Source of the DNA: Linnemannia schmuckeri
Taxonomy: Eukaryota > Mortierellomycota > Mortierellomycetes > Mortierellales > Mortierellaceae
Length of the DNA stretch: 64,000 nt
Assembly: GCA_029449235.1 (NCBI GenBank)
Contig: JANATG010000005.1
Location: 1,054,001-1,118,000 of the forward strand
Direction of reading: 5' to 3'
The notes under the pieces are model-generated. The model made no database searches, had not been told where the DNA came from, and was given only the letters and a program-made list of their open reading frames with translations. A program made the translations under genes and the position numbers. This document shows, one piece after another, positions 1-13,295 of the stretch (position 1 is the stretch's first letter; each line of letters opens with the position of its first letter).

Positions 1-192
1 ATTCCTCTTTGCCTCTTCCTCCTCACCCCTTCGTTCTTCGCCATTACTTTTCCACTCTGTCTCCCTCTGTTTCCCTCTGTCCCTCACTCTGTCTTTCTCG
101 CTTCCCCCTTCGTCACATTTCAAAAGGGTCCCGTTCTGCACCAAGAAGGAACACGATTCGATTCCATTCGCTGAATCCCATAAGGACCAGCT
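1..192. other. Pyrimidine-rich leader upstream of the LysM gene
   Basis: This stretch is rich in C and T on the + strand (CTCTT and CCCTCT runs), as are the leaders of several other genes in this window. It probably holds the 5' untranslated region of the LysM gene that starts at 193. No TATA box was seen. The window begins inside it, so the promoter may be cut off. Confidence 0.4.
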
Positions 193-3100
193 ATGGAGAC
201 CACCGCAAGGTCACAACTCCTCCTGCACGAAACTCTTGGCGATAAGCATACTCCTCCCTCTCTTCCTCCGTGCAAAGGCACAACAACAATAGCAAAAACT
301 ACTCTACTTCCCGTCAGAAGTGATCCTCTCCAGACCTCTCCTCCTCCTTCTCCTTCTTTTCTAAACAATCCTTCTCTACCGCACCTTGTCCCCCCTATTG
401 GCCAGCAACAGCAGGCACCTCTCAAACCCGGCGATCCAATGCTCCAAATACACAATACTACCGGCCACCTCCACCCCGATCTCAACGGCTACCTCAACAA
501 CCTTACTGCTAAGGACTCTGACCGATCAGGAACAGGGCCAGGGCCAGGGATCGGCCGCAGGAACGTCATCCTGTCTTCTTCTTCAACCCCTATTGCTCCT
601 GTCAGTCCCTTTCACCAGACCAACAAGGATAAGAAGGATCTTATGCACCATCCCCTAGGAATCACAGCTGACCATGGTCCTTCACCTGACAACCTTGACC
701 ATGATGATGCAACTACAACACTAAGGAGAGTCAGTAACAACACCCCTGACAGGATACACCAGCACCGCCAACCTCGACAACAACATGACAGCAGACCCGC
801 CACTAGGGTCGCCGCCGGACTAGCACTCGACCATGATCCCCTTTCAATGGCTAACAATAACTACAACGCCAACACTCTTCTTCAAAGATCAAACGACAGC
901 AGCAGCAATGATTCCATAAACGACCTCACTCACACCATACCCAAAGCCAACGAGCCCCTATCGCAAACATCCAGGAAGCAGGAAGCAACAGCAGCCACTG
1001 ACACCATGGAAAGCAGTCAACCACCGCAGTTCACAGAAAGAGCAGTCGCACGTTCACTCGATCCATTACTGCAGTCTGTAGACTCCGATCGACGGCCTCA
1101 TCTGTCCTCCTCCTCTAAGCGCTCTCCTACGGCACCACCCTCTGCCTCTTCCTCTTTCTCAAACCGCACAATAGCAAAGCAGAGTCCATTGGAGCATCTG
1201 TCTGACATGGGTCCACTAGAGATAGGGCGTGGGATCGACTCTGGCGTTGTCTTGAACCAGGATCCGCCAACGCACCTCGCAATCAATAATATCCGCAGGA
1301 TATCGACGTCAGACTCTGTGTCTGATCCTCTCCTTCGTGATCCTTCAACATCAACTCTTGCATCGACGCTTAGCATGCTGTCGTCTAACTCGGCTATCGC
1401 AACATCAACCGGCCAAGGACAAGCTGATACGGATCATGGGACAGAGGACTCATCATGGAGCGGCGATCATCCGCTGTTATTTGAATACACCGCAGAACCA
1501 GAGACCATTGATGACAACAGCTATCAAAGTCACGGGTTCCCGTTATCACATCCTCATGATTATTCAACTACGTCACGGCATAAAGGACACACAATGAGTC
1601 TGGGCACCTCTCAAGATCCAACACCGCTTCAGAATTCAGATATCTCTTTCTTTGCATCAGGATCGAATGCGCGCAGGAGACGAAATGGACCCAAGGGAGC
1701 AGAGGAGAGGAGCTGGACATCTCATACGGACAAGGACAAGAACCAAAAGCAGGGCAGCGGACTTGAACCTGGAGGGAAACGTGTCATCATTCATCAAGTC
1801 ACCACCACCGATACACTGGCTGGTATTGCACTGAACTATGGAATTCAGGTGAGGCTCAGAGGTGATTTTTGGTACGGATGCAATATACCGACATTATGGA
1901 TATCACGACAACAACTGATGGTCATACGTAATTACATTGTGGTTGCAAATTAGGTGTCGATTTTGAAAAAATCCAACAAGCTATGGACCAACGACTCCAT
2001 TCACACTCGAAAATACCTATATATACCCTTTGAGGAATGCTCGGTGGCACACCAGCCTGGAGTTGTCGTGGATGAGTCCAGTCAGTCAATCATGCTTCCT
2101 CAAAGAGTTCAACCTGCTCATGAACACACAGGATCGTCACTTCCTGGAACCCCCTTCCACGGAGCACGGTTGTCATCGTTTATTGGTTCACTGCTTTCTG
2201 AACATGGACCAAACCCCAGTGATCATTCCTCCCAGGCGAGCCAAGCTCACCTATCATCCAATACAGCTGCTCTTTCCGGATCCACGACCGATTATAGTAT
2301 GTCACCGCCTCCAATCTCGGCAGTAGCTGCAGGGATGTTACCGTCGTCGTCTGGACTCTCTCGACCCATTCCAGCCTCAACGGCATCCCCGCGTCTCGGT
2401 ACCTGGAACGAGCCTAAATCAATGGTTGCGCCACCAATCTCGTCGCCTACAATGACGACCACTATGCCCAAATCAAACAGCAGTTTGCAGGCCTGCTCAC
2501 TCTCACCACGTAGGAGCACCATTGCCTCGTCGTCGTTTACTGGCGCTTCTCGAGGATCGGACGCGATTGTGTTCTCGGAGGACCTTCCGAACACTGTGGT
2601 AGTTTCACCGTCCATGACACACGAAGCATTAGCTGCGCGGTTCAAGGAGATGGAGTATGTGTCCAGCGAGCAGCACCAGCGTAAAACGTTGGTGGCGGAA
2701 CAAGAGCTTCGAACGAACCCGATCCATCATCGGCACAGGACAACGGACCTTCGACAATATGCGCATCTTCAACAACATCAACAGAAACAGCAGCAACAGC
2801 AACAGTTGGATTCAGGTCGCAACTCTATTGCTTCGTCCGCTGCCGGGTCAAGGCGGACATCGGTCGACCTTGGAGCGAGTGAGGATGCGATGAGCAGTGC
2901 AAGTGGTCTTTTGAACAGAAGAGGGTCGAGTTTAGGCCAAAATGAGCAGGGGTCACTTGGATCCCACGGAGACAACCCTGCCATTAAGGAAGAATCGGAA
3001 GATATGGAGGGTGGCTCTTACAAGTCGAGCAAGGACGAGGAGTTCATTACTTTTGGTCATCAGCAGCACATCTATGAGTCGGACGACATGCGGCCAGGAG

Positions 3101-4242
3101 GAGGACAGAGCAAACATGGATCGCAGCTGTCGGAGAGGTTTGAGGCAGGTGATCCGGAGTGGACACAACGGCGTCAAGAGGTTGTGACTGTTCCGGCAGG
3201 ACTGCTTTCGTTCTTCCCTTCGCCGGAGCACTCCAAGAAACTGGAGACGCCCCAGTCGATCTCCAAGCTGCAGAACCGGATGGACAGTTACCACACTGGG
3301 TCGCTATCGTCATCGTCGACTACTGGATCGGGTAGCAGTCCTCGAGGCACTTTCCAAGACAGACAAGGCAAATCAGTCAGGTCCAAGGGAAGAGCCGCTC
3401 TGAGCGGTGATACATTTCAGGCTCCTACTTCATCATCCACTATTCCTCCAGCTCCATCGTCATCGTCATTGACACCAACACCAACACCGATTGGATCAGG
3501 AGCAGGACCAACCGCACCGACAGAACCGTCGATTGCAAAGAATGCTCACTCCAACACTATCCGAGTGCATCACCAACCTTACAACAGTCAGAACTGGTCA
3601 CTTATGAGCGAGACTCTGGTCGACAACTTGCTCGGCGCTGTTCGTAGCAAGTTGCAGATCGCAAGACGGATGTATGACTTTACGACGTTTGGATTTGGTA
3701 CTCTTGGTGGAGACGAGGGTTCGGGTTACAGTAAGGATATTAGTGATCCGCCGGACCTTTTACGTCGAACCGGCTCACGAGGGTCGAGGTCGAGGAGTTA
3801 TAGGAGCAAGGAGTATCGAAACTCTGGATCAGCGATTGAGCTAGATCAGGCGATTGCTGGTTCAATTGCGACTAGGGTTGTGAAGACGACAATTGTGCAT
3901 CGAATGCCGTCATCTTCTTCGGCGGCATCGAATGGCCTAGACTCTTCGAAGGGTCATACATCCCCGCGAGGCGTGCGACGGAAACCCAGCGCGGGGAGTA
4001 ACGGCGGCGGTGGTGGTCATGGACGAGGAGCGAGTAGTGGCAGCACCACGAGTGTAGGAGGAAGTGGTGGCGGAAGTACTCGGAAACGATCGCTCCGGTC
4101 GTCGAACCCGATTAATCATCCAGCGTTGATGGCGCTTGTGAATGAATTGGACAAGGACAAGAAGGACAAGGAACGAGAAGAGCAGGAAAAGGCAGCGACG
4201 GCGGTGGTAGGCGAGAGTGGTGGGGTGGGCCGCCTGTTGTAG
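193..4242 (+). CDS. Intracellular LysM-domain protein, LYSMD-like
   Basis: Two exons, 193-1848 and 1954-4242, joined in phase 0 across a 105-nt GT-AG intron that contains an in-frame stop; 1314 residues. The only recognisable domain is one LysM at about residues 530-580, and the intron falls inside it. It reads DTLAGIALNYGIQ, then VSILKKSNKLWTND, and ends with KYLYIP. That wording matches eukaryotic LYSMD1-4 proteins rather than secreted fungal LysM effectors. No signal peptide or membrane segment is seen, so a cytosolic or nuclear place is inferred. The rest is low-complexity, rich in Ser, Thr, Pro, Gln and Gly, with a Gln run near 2780-2810 and a Gly/Ser tail. The ligand and role are unknown. 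The start is the first ATG of the open frame and could lie further downstream. Confidence 0.8.
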
Positions 4243-6179
4243 ATGTTCTGTCTACAACGTCCTCATAGAGTTCTCGTCTTGATAAATACAACCCTCTTTT
4301 TTTTTGCAGCGTTCAACAATAGGATAAAAACAATAATGAATGGTACTTTTGTTGAGGCCATGCGGATACGACATTATCAAGTTCATTTTTTTAGAGGTTA
4401 TTTTAACTCTAACTCTCTACAACAACGTGGTCCCTCAGACGCCTTGACCCTTGTTTGTTGTAGACGCGTGGTTATTGTTGTATGTGTAGAAATCATCTCT
4501 TACTATCAGCCAGATGACCATTGATCGATTGCATGGTCTCACGTTTGAAGGACTCATGGCCAAAGGACACAAAAACAATAAGTGGCTTTTGGAAGAGATA
4601 GAAGGAGTAGCTTGTTGACATTTGTTGTCCAATCCAGATTGTTTACAAAAACCGTATTACACAGAGGTGTGGCGATGTTTTCTACAGGATATTCATCCGC
4701 GCTCAACTTCATAAAAAGGGAAGCATATCAAACAACAGGTTTGAGAGGGAGGGTGAGCAGGATTGTGATTGAAGATTGAGATTGAGGGGAAAGCGAAAAG
4801 GAGAAGAGGGGTGCGAGATTGTCTGTTTGTAAAAGGATGCATTTGCGGACGAATTGGGTGTGAGAGGGGTGAACGGGAGCTAAGTGGGTGAGGTGAGGTG
4901 AGGAGTGAGGCGCTAGTCAACACAACGTTAGGGGCCAACACAGATGCACGTTGACATCATCGACCTCCCCTTTTTATTTGTATGTGTTATGTGTGTTCCC
5001 TGACCGAATTTTTCCTTCAGGCGATGCTGATCTTTTTTCAGTCTCATGGCTTTTGAACAAGTTCAAACTGAACCATGACCAAGAAAGGACGTGAACATTA
5101 CAAACAGATAACAACTCCAAATATGCGAGCGAGCTTGTTCCTGTTTATCTTTTTTTACTCAGCAGCAGCACATGGGAGTGCAAGGAGAAAAAAGATAGCA
5201 CAGAAGAAAAAACGCACAGAAAAAAAAAGAGTCAAAAGAATCCTTCGAATGAGGCATTTCTTTTACACTTTTTTCTTTCGTCGAATTGCACCCCTTCTTT
5301 TTTTTTTGTTGTTTGCGTCTTATGCATTTTTGTTATGGCACAAAGAAAACAAACAACGAGAGGAGAGCAGCACAGTTGGATCATGATAGAGTGTGGACGG
5401 AAGTATCCCGCTGCTGTTGCTCTTTTTTTTGGGTGTACTCTCCTTTTTTGCATGTTTTTATTTCATGGGCTCGGAGGTAGTAATTGAACTTCTCCCGCGC
5501 TGCTGAAATTTGTCTTGCTTCTATTGACATGCTTTGTCTTGTCTTGTCTTGTCTTGCCTTAACCCTTGTTCCTTCCCTGACCCTCGAATTAAATTTTTGT
5601 GAGTGGGAGTGGGGAGGAGGAAGCAATGAAGAGGAGGGAAGGAGAGAAAGAGAGGAGAGGGAGGCGCGATTTTTCTTACTGGATGAAAAAACAAGGCGGG
5701 GTTGGCTGAGAGAAAGAGGGGCAATCAAAATGGTTACACGACTTTAGTAGTTTTTTAGCTATACTTGATACATGTTGCTTGCTTGGTGTAATCTGCTGCT
5801 CCAAAATTGAAGATTTTTTTCTACTTTTCTTTGATCGAGAATGAGCGCCGTACCCAAGAGAAAGAAAGGACGAAAGGGAGTGCGATTGTGTACCTTGGTG
5901 GTGAAAATAATCCCTCAAGAGACGAAGTTTTTTATCGCTCGAACTCGATCCTGATTACTGTCTGCGTTCCTGTATCTACTGCCATCAATCGCTGCTCTTT
6001 GCTATTAACTGCTGCTGTTGCCTCTTGCTCTTACTCAAGAACAGGAGCCATTTTTTGCTAATGCTTGTGAGGTGAATAAAAATGCGACATTTTGGTCAAA
6101 GGTTGAAAAGACAAGAAATAACCCCGCAAAGTGAGTGAATAATGAAACCAAGGGGGTGAAGAAGGGAGAAGAGGAAGGG

Positions 6180-6187
6180 TATAAATA
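6180..6187 (+). promoter_or_regulatory. Isolated TATA-like box
   Basis: TATAAATA lies in the middle of the gene-poor interval. Only very short ATG frames follow it (near 6411 and 6451). It could start a non-coding RNA or a distant first exon of the copper-fist gene, or be chance. Confidence 0.2.
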
Positions 6188-7142
6188 CTGTCCAGGGATG
6201 CGAAAAGTTGGAGTTCTTTCTGGATTAATGGCACACTAGCCTTCGACCCTGCGCCAAGTATCCAACTCCAAACTCTTTGAAGAAGCATATTCTCAAACGA
6301 AACGCGTAAAAATACAACGCGCCTGCGCTCAAACAAAACATCAAATCACACTCTATTCCTTGCTTGAAGCTCGTCCTGATATCAATACCTGTCCTTGTTG
6401 TTCTCCTCAGATGTATCCACACTTTCTCCGCTTTCTCTTGTCCTAGGAAAATGTATCCTCTCAAGAATCAAATATACACCATTTTCTCTTCTTCATTTTT
6501 ACACGCCAGTGTTTAAGCTGAGCGCCAAAAAAAACCAAAGAAGTTTTTTTTTACTCCGCGCGCGGCTATGGCAACCGTGGGATCGGAAACTCGATCAACA
6601 AAATACAAAAACTAAAAACGATGCCATCCACTGTCCACCGGGAACATTTTTTTTTCTTGGACGTATTTCCTTGTTCCTCGTTCGGACGTTTTATTACATG
6701 TGTTCGTTCGGGGTTTCTCTTACCTTCTTACACTCTGTCCATCTTTGGTGCAGGTGCACCCCAATTCTATCACGTATTCTTCTTCGACCCCGTTTATTCC
6801 ATAATCACTTGCTCGCTCAACCTCACTCGCTTGATCAACGTGCTTGATTGTTTACTCTGTTGCTCGATGGCTTTTTTTTATTTCTCCTTGGACAAGCTGT
6901 TATGTGATTTGTGGGATGAGAGCCGAATTGAAAATGGCATCAGCATACTCACTTAGAGGGTTTAGGGAGGAGCGATGGAACATGCTGTTTCTGCTGCTGC
7001 AAGGCAAAAGGATCACGAGAGTGTACAACAGCAAACTAAAAGGGCTGCTCGACGAGGACTGGATAGATAGACGGACAAAAGGATACAGAGTAGACGGAAA
7101 GGTACTCGTTTGATGTGTCTAGTTTTATGGACAGACAAGAAA

Positions 7143-7143
<1 letters not shown>

Positions 7144-7188
<45 letters not shown>
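7144..7188. repeat. Poly(A) tract, 45 nt
   Basis: An uninterrupted run of 45 A. No duplicated flanks were seen, so nothing here shows it is the tail of a retroelement. Confidence 0.9.
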
Positions 7189-7190
<2 letters not shown>

Positions 7191-8180
7191 TGCAATGGTG
7201 GAGGGACATGAAGGTGGGCATAAAATAACGACCAAATTAAATATACCAAACGATTAACGCGCATTTCTCTCTGCTTCTCCAATACTCGAGTTCGTCCTCC
7301 TGCTTTTTTTTTTCTCGTCTCTCACTCTCGAATGTTAGATAATATACCCGTGGGTTATTTTCATATTATGGCCGTATGAGGCGTGAGTAGGAGTGACAGA
7401 AAGTGGAGGGGCGAGGAGAAGAGGAGATATACTAGATGTCGTGTACAGCACAAGTCATGAGAGAAAAAAAAAAAAAAGGAAAAGAAATGACGGTGGCTTC
7501 ATAAGGAGCGAGATGAAATGGGATAGTTTGGATTAGTTGGTTGGCCCTGAATCGACAATAAACTTGTGGTCCAATTGCTACCTCTCTTTACTTAGTATTT
7601 ACAATTATGATCCATGTATTGTGCTTGTTTGTGATGGCGGTGGTGGTGCTGGTTGGAAAGACAAGAATCGTCTAAAGAAGAACGACAGGATGGTGCATTT
7701 TTTTTTTTTTTTTTTTTTTGGTTCTTGGAGCAATGGAAGAACGAGTACGAGCCACAGAACTCCATTTTTTTCTTGTATTCTCGAGAAGAAGGGTGTGAGA
7801 GCAGCGCCCTCTATGCAAGATACCGAGCTGAAAAAACATGATCGCACACCCCTCGCTGTTCGCGGGACATGGATATGCGAAAAGGAAGGACGAAGGAAGG
7901 AGGGACACCCTTTGTTTCTTTTGTATGTTTCGTCCATGCCAATGCGAGTAATCCGTTCAAAAAAAAAAAAAAAAAAAAAAAGCGTACGAGTGCAGGCATA
8001 CATCATGCTCCCAAGTCCCATTGTGTGTAATGCGTTGTTGTTTGTGTGCTACCTACCAGCCATCTGTTCACACACTTTTTCTCCTCAACTCCTCTCGAGT
8101 TCAGCCAGCCTCAGCAAGCGAATGAGCAGCAGGATGCTGTCGATTAGTTAGTCCGTTGTTGTTTGAATCGAATAAGGTCC

Positions 8181-8217
<37 letters not shown>

Positions 8218-9894
8218 GAGCAGCGAATAATACTGCTAGGCAACCAGCCAGCCAGTGCCACACACACTCCTGTTGTTCCTTGTCGTTGTCGTTGTTGATT
8301 TTGATGCTCGTTGTTGTTGTATGTTTCTCTTCCTCGCTCGCTCGCTCGCTCGCTCAACTCACGTTGTGTTGTGCTCATTCACTCACTTATCCACCTTCAT
8401 TCTCTCCATTCAACCCTCTGTGTCATTGTTGTCGTTAGCCTCTATTTTGCTAGTTAATAATATAGCAATCATCATTTGGCCAATCTCTCGTGTCCGTTTG
8501 CCTGTCTACTTTTGATAGACATCTCGTCTGTCCCTCCTGCTGCTGTCCGTGTGGCCATTCATTCCATCTTTCCTCCCTGGTTTGTTGTTTTTACAGCAAG
8601 ACAACAAAGACAACAATGAAATTATTTGGGATGGGATATACATGAATGATTGCCCTCTTTTCACTGCTCCTGCTCCACTCCCTTACCTATGTTTCTCTAC
8701 TAGTCCCTCCTTCTCTCTTTCTTCCTTACACCTGCTTCTTGCTTCGGGGCTTTTTTTGCCAGGCTATCTATCTCAAACATCTGTTGCGAACAAGGGCGTG
8801 CTATACACACTTAGTTCAGGACACCCATTTTTATTTTTTATTTTTTTTCCTTTTCGTTTCCCTGCTCCGCTCCGCCTGTCACATCCTTCGTTTCTCTAAT
8901 TGAATTGTCCACATTTAGTTCTCTCTTTTCTTCCCTCTCTTTTCTCTTTTTCTCTCTCTTTTCTTTCTTCTACCTCTTCTCTCTTCTCTTCTCTTCTCTT
9001 CTCTTTCTTCTTCCTCTTCATACCCTCCTGCCCCCTCTCCCCCGTCCTAAAAAGACTCTCACCCACCCTTTCCTTCTTATTCACACCCTATTCTCGAGTT
9101 TCCTTTTGGGCCTTCCACTCTCCACCCTGATCACACACCACCGAAGAACTACGCCAAGCTCTTCATCTTCCTTCCTTCTCCAGTACAAACACCCTCGCTT
9201 CGTTGGTGCCTGTCCCAGGGCCAACCCCCCGTTTTGTTGTCTGCATCTCGGGTTTCTTCTCATACTTCTCAACAACAGTTATAGCCACTTGAGCCTTCTG
9301 CTCGGTCTTCTCGGCGCTGTCTCCCACGCTTTCTTACTCAACAACAACTGCAACTAGCCGCCAACAATAACCAACAACCAACAACAAAAACAACAACTGC
9401 TCTATTACTCCTCTCTCATACACACACTCGGTCGCCTTTCTTTCGCCCATCCACTCGTCTACTCCATCACCACCAGTACCACCTTTTATTACCTCTTTGT
9501 AACAGTATTTCATATGCTTCTGTCAAATCTATAGCCGCTCGCCCCCCTCCCCCGCCCTTTGTTCACTTACCCTTTTGTTGTTCTACAAAAAAAGACAAAA
9601 AAAAAAGAAACACCTTCAGCTCAACCGTTCAACTCGTCAGCTCTACACTACGCCTTCTACTACCGCCGCACTCTTCGTTGTCGACATAAACTGCCAAGTT
9701 ACGCCCCGACGTCTATTGAATGTTCTTGAATCAACTCGTCTCCGATTCAGATCACACAACGATATCCTAAAAGAAAAAAAAATTGAAAAAAAAGAGTCCA
9801 ACTCAACTCAGCCAGCCACACCAACCAACAACCACCAACAACACTACAGTCAATCCGTTAACAAACAAACAAGTCAACGCCTCGTTTATTCATC

Positions 9895-12800
9895 ATGGTC
9901 TTTGTGAATGGACAAAAATTTGCATGGTGAGTGGACCAGAGCACTCTCTTCTAGAGGGGATCAGAACGAGTTTTTTTGCTGTATGATTATGAGCACTCTG
10001 TCGGGGCGTATTGTATATATGTATATTCGACCCTTGTACTAATACTATCGACATTTTTTTGACTCCATATGCCTGTATGTCTGTGTTGCTCCCCTCCGCT
10101 TTGTTCGGACTCGCTTGTTCGCTTTTTCGTCTCTTTGTAGTGCCACTTGTATCAAGGGCCATCGGTCAACCACCTGCAACCACGGGTAATTACACATAAT
10201 CGTATAGCCATCCCTAGCTCTTCCTTCCTTGTTGCTTGCTTGCTTGCCTTATCTTCCTACCCTTTCACTGTTTTCCTTTTCTTCTTGCTTCTCTCCTCTT
10301 CCGGCACTCGTCCCCTTTCTCTTGACTCGACTGAATTCATCATCCAATGCATCTTTTATCTACCTTCAGCCCGCCCTCGCTCTTCTCCCAATCTCCACTC
10401 GAACATTCATTTGACCCACTCCCCTCTCTCTTCTTTTTCTTATAAACAACATATCGTAATAGCGAACGACCCTTGCACGAGATCAAGAAGAAAGGCCGTC
10501 CCTCGACCCAATGCCCCCACTGCAAGGAGCTGCGTAAAGCCAAACAGGTCAGCGTCCGCTGTATCTGTGGTCGCGAGGAAGGTAATTACAAACAACTCAA
10601 TGCCACAACTTCTGTACACTAATATCACTCTCTTACATATACATCCTTTCAGCCTTCCCATTCCCCCCTGAACATCGATATTCCGACCAAGACTCGTTTT
10701 GGACTCGTCGACGCCGCACATTAGCATCCTTTTTTATCCATTTGTGACATTCATTCACAAAAGGGCTCGCTACATAACACATTTTTTTTCTTTATTCTTA
10801 CTTAATACGTCTTAGGTGCAGCCGCCGTTGCCAATGGCCTGAAACGAGCAAAGTCTCTCAGCCATGACGGACGTCTCACTATTCCAGCCGCAATCGGCGG
10901 TGAGGAACTCCTCCGATCCGTCTCGACCCATGGCCAAAGTCCTCAGGACTCTTCTTCGGACGCTCAATCGTCCACTGGAGGTAGACTTTCAATCCCAATA
11001 ATCTCCCCTCCTTCGCACCTGAGTTCCTCCTCCCCACGCCTTTGCCTTTGTTGCACTATCTGCAACACACGGCCGAGAGGTGGAACCAGGCTCGCATCCC
11101 TCTTCCCTTCTCCCTCTTTCTTCTCCCTCTTCCTTCTCCCTCTTCCTTCTTCCCCTTTGATTTCAAGTTCAATGCTTATATGTTATGGTATGTGCATCAT
11201 CAGGCATTCAGTTACTTAACACAACTGTTCTACTTCTCCAGGTGTCTCCCATTGCGGCTGCCTAGATGGTAGAATCTGCACTTGCTGTCGCGACCGCGCC
11301 GGTCATGTCGTCGTCAAGCCAAGCAAGGGTTCTGCCCATGCCAACAGTGCTACTTTCAAGAACTACCCCCCCAATCGCCAGCGTAGCGCCGCTTCCTTGG
11401 ACCTCGGCAAGACCGGCATGCTGTTGTTCCCTAGAGACACTTCATCGCCTCTTCCTTTTGTCCCTCACGGACAGAACAACCAGGTCGTCCAGAGTCCCGA
11501 CAGCTTTGGCAGTCAAGGAAAGGCCAACGCAGGCATCTACGCCTCGGGTGCTTCGCCCCTATTTGCCCAGACGCTCTCTCCCTCTAGCAGCTCGGGGTGC
11601 GACCATTCGCCCTCGACGTCCTCCCTCGGTAGCCACCAGAGCGGTCAAATGCAGTCCCACTTGTGCTTTGACTACGCCAGCTCGTCCGATTATGACAGCG
11701 ATCATTATCCTACGACGTCGTACTCGTACTTTCCCGAGACTATGGCCAGCTACCCTGTGAGTAACGCTTCGGATGACTTGGAGGACATGGACATGTTGGC
11801 CAATGCTGACCCCAAGACGATTATGGATGGTATTATGAACGGAACGACCGCTTTGAACCCTATGGAAAGTGCTTCCGCCGATGAGATCCGCATGCTCTAT
11901 TCGGCCCTGTCTAGCTTCGATACCGCTTCGCCTTCCGCCGTGCTGACGCCTCCTCGATCGTACTCCTCGCCCGCCCCTTCGGGCACCAGCTCGATCCCAT
12001 CGTCGCTTCCTGCTCCCTCGGCCTTGGCTCCCAAGTCTGGCTGCTGCGGCTCAGGAAACAGGTCCGAGACTGCACCCTCCACCATGACATCGACTCCATC
12101 CCATTCGCCTCCTGCTGGCAGAAGCGATATTGGTGATGAGGAAATGGCCTCCAAGATGGATGGTTGCGGTTGCGCCATCTCCCCCAACATGTGCTGCTGT
12201 GGTGAGCGCTGCGCTTGCCCTGGTTGTCTCGCCTACCCCAACAACCAGAACATCTTGGACCCCAGCCTCGATATTGACTTTCGATCGACCTCCGCCGGCC
12301 CTTCCCAAACCTCTGGCTGCTGCAGCTCTGACAAAAACAGCGCAACTTTAATGAACGGTATTGCTCTGAGCGATAACAACTATAACGACCCCACTACCAA
12401 CAACAACAATAACAACATCAACAACAGTAACATCAGTGGCAACAATAACAACAACAACAACGGTCAGGCACTCAACAACCTGCAAGCTGAGGCTTTCAAC
12501 CTCAGCGCTGCCTTGAATCTAGTCCAAGCCAAGTCGGACTTTGATGCGCGCCAGACTGTCAAGCGACAGTTCAATGGACTGTCCGGTCTGGAGGAGGCCA
12601 AGATGCAGCATCCAACTCTTCTCGGCGACAACGGCGTCTTGATCTGTGGCTGCGGCTGCGGTCGCCCTACGGTGGATTGCGCTGAGTGCTTCCGGGACAT
12701 GTGCCAGTTTGTGAGCGAGTCTCAGGGAAGGATGGTGAAGGATGACCTGGACTTTGAGAGTGCGCTCAATGGCGATGTCGGTGGCACTTCATCCGACCTC

Positions 12801-13295
12801 GGCCTTAGCATGAACATGCCCGTCCCCCTCAACATGGGTATAAACATGAACCTGGGCGTGGACCTCAACAACATGAACATGGTCAACTTCGCTCACCCGT
12901 CGACCATGCCTCAGACCATGAGTCTGCTCTCGATGCAAGGCCAACGACCCAACGGCAGTCCATCGACGTCTCCTTCCTTTGAGCAGCAACAGCAGCAGCA
13001 GCAGTTCTCTCGAGGTAGCCTTCTGAAGCAGCAGCAGCAACAGCAGCAACTGGCCCTTCAGATGCAGCAGCGGTTGAGCCTTCGCCGTCGGTTCCGAGAG
13101 GGCATGGAAGAAGAGCAGAAGCTTCAGCTTCAGTTGATGGAGCAGGAGCAGATGCAGCTTCAGCAGCTGCAACAATCGATGCCCGGTCTGGACCATCTAC
13201 AGCTGGACTTTTTGGATGACGAGGACTGGAGCTTTGTAGACGAGATCCGAACCGATGCAACGGATGCCCAAATGAGCTCTGCGCCAAGATCATGA
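9895..13295 (+). CDS. Copper-fist transcription factor (Cuf1/Mac1/Ace1 type)
   Basis: Five exons: 9895-9926, 10141-10185, 10463-10581, 10816-10980 and 11242-13295; 804 residues. Splicing restores an N-terminal copper fist: MVFVNGQKFACATCIKGHRS, then TTCNHGERPL and EIKKKGRPSTQC. Cys11, Cys14, Cys23 and His25 are the zinc ligands of the family, and the KGHR and KKGRP motifs are intact. Family members are copper-sensing regulators of copper uptake or detoxification genes. Further Cys clusters follow at about residues 429-449 (CGCAISPNMCCCGERCACPG, then C) and in a later CGCGCG segment near 12645-12700. The first resembles the C-terminal copper-binding arrays of Mac1 and Cuf1, so metal sensing there is likely. 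Between them lie Ser/Pro-, Asn- (12390-12470) and Gln-rich (12985-13160) stretches. Exon 1 ends inside the Cys11 codon, so the domain is invisible without splicing. Confidence 0.92.

Larger units (their letters stand above)
4243..9894. other. 5.6 kb gene-poor interval
   Basis: No frame here looks like protein: the open frames are translations of CT-rich, GA-rich or poly(A/T) DNA, and none carries a recognisable domain. It holds the 3' region of the LysM gene, poly(A) and poly(T) runs (7144-7188, 7699-7719, 7960-7981, 8184-8214), a (CTCG)5 run at 8333-8352, and a TATA-like site at 6180. The last 1 kb, about 8900-9890, is strongly C/T-rich and then rich in CAA and ACA; it is probably the promoter and leader of the copper-fist gene. 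A non-coding transcript or a distant 5' exon cannot be excluded. Confidence 0.5.

Noticed and set aside
193..4242. Secreted LysM effector
   Set aside because: No signal peptide, 1314 residues, and the LysM wording matches intracellular LYSMD proteins.
6395..6847. 150-codon open frame in the gene-poor interval
   Set aside because: The translation has no domain, no signal peptide and no splice partners, and it comes from T-rich DNA with poly(A/T) runs.
8905..9357. 150-codon Ser/Leu/Phe-rich frame
   Set aside because: It is a translation of CT-rich leader DNA; the shifted frames and the complementary strand are equally open.
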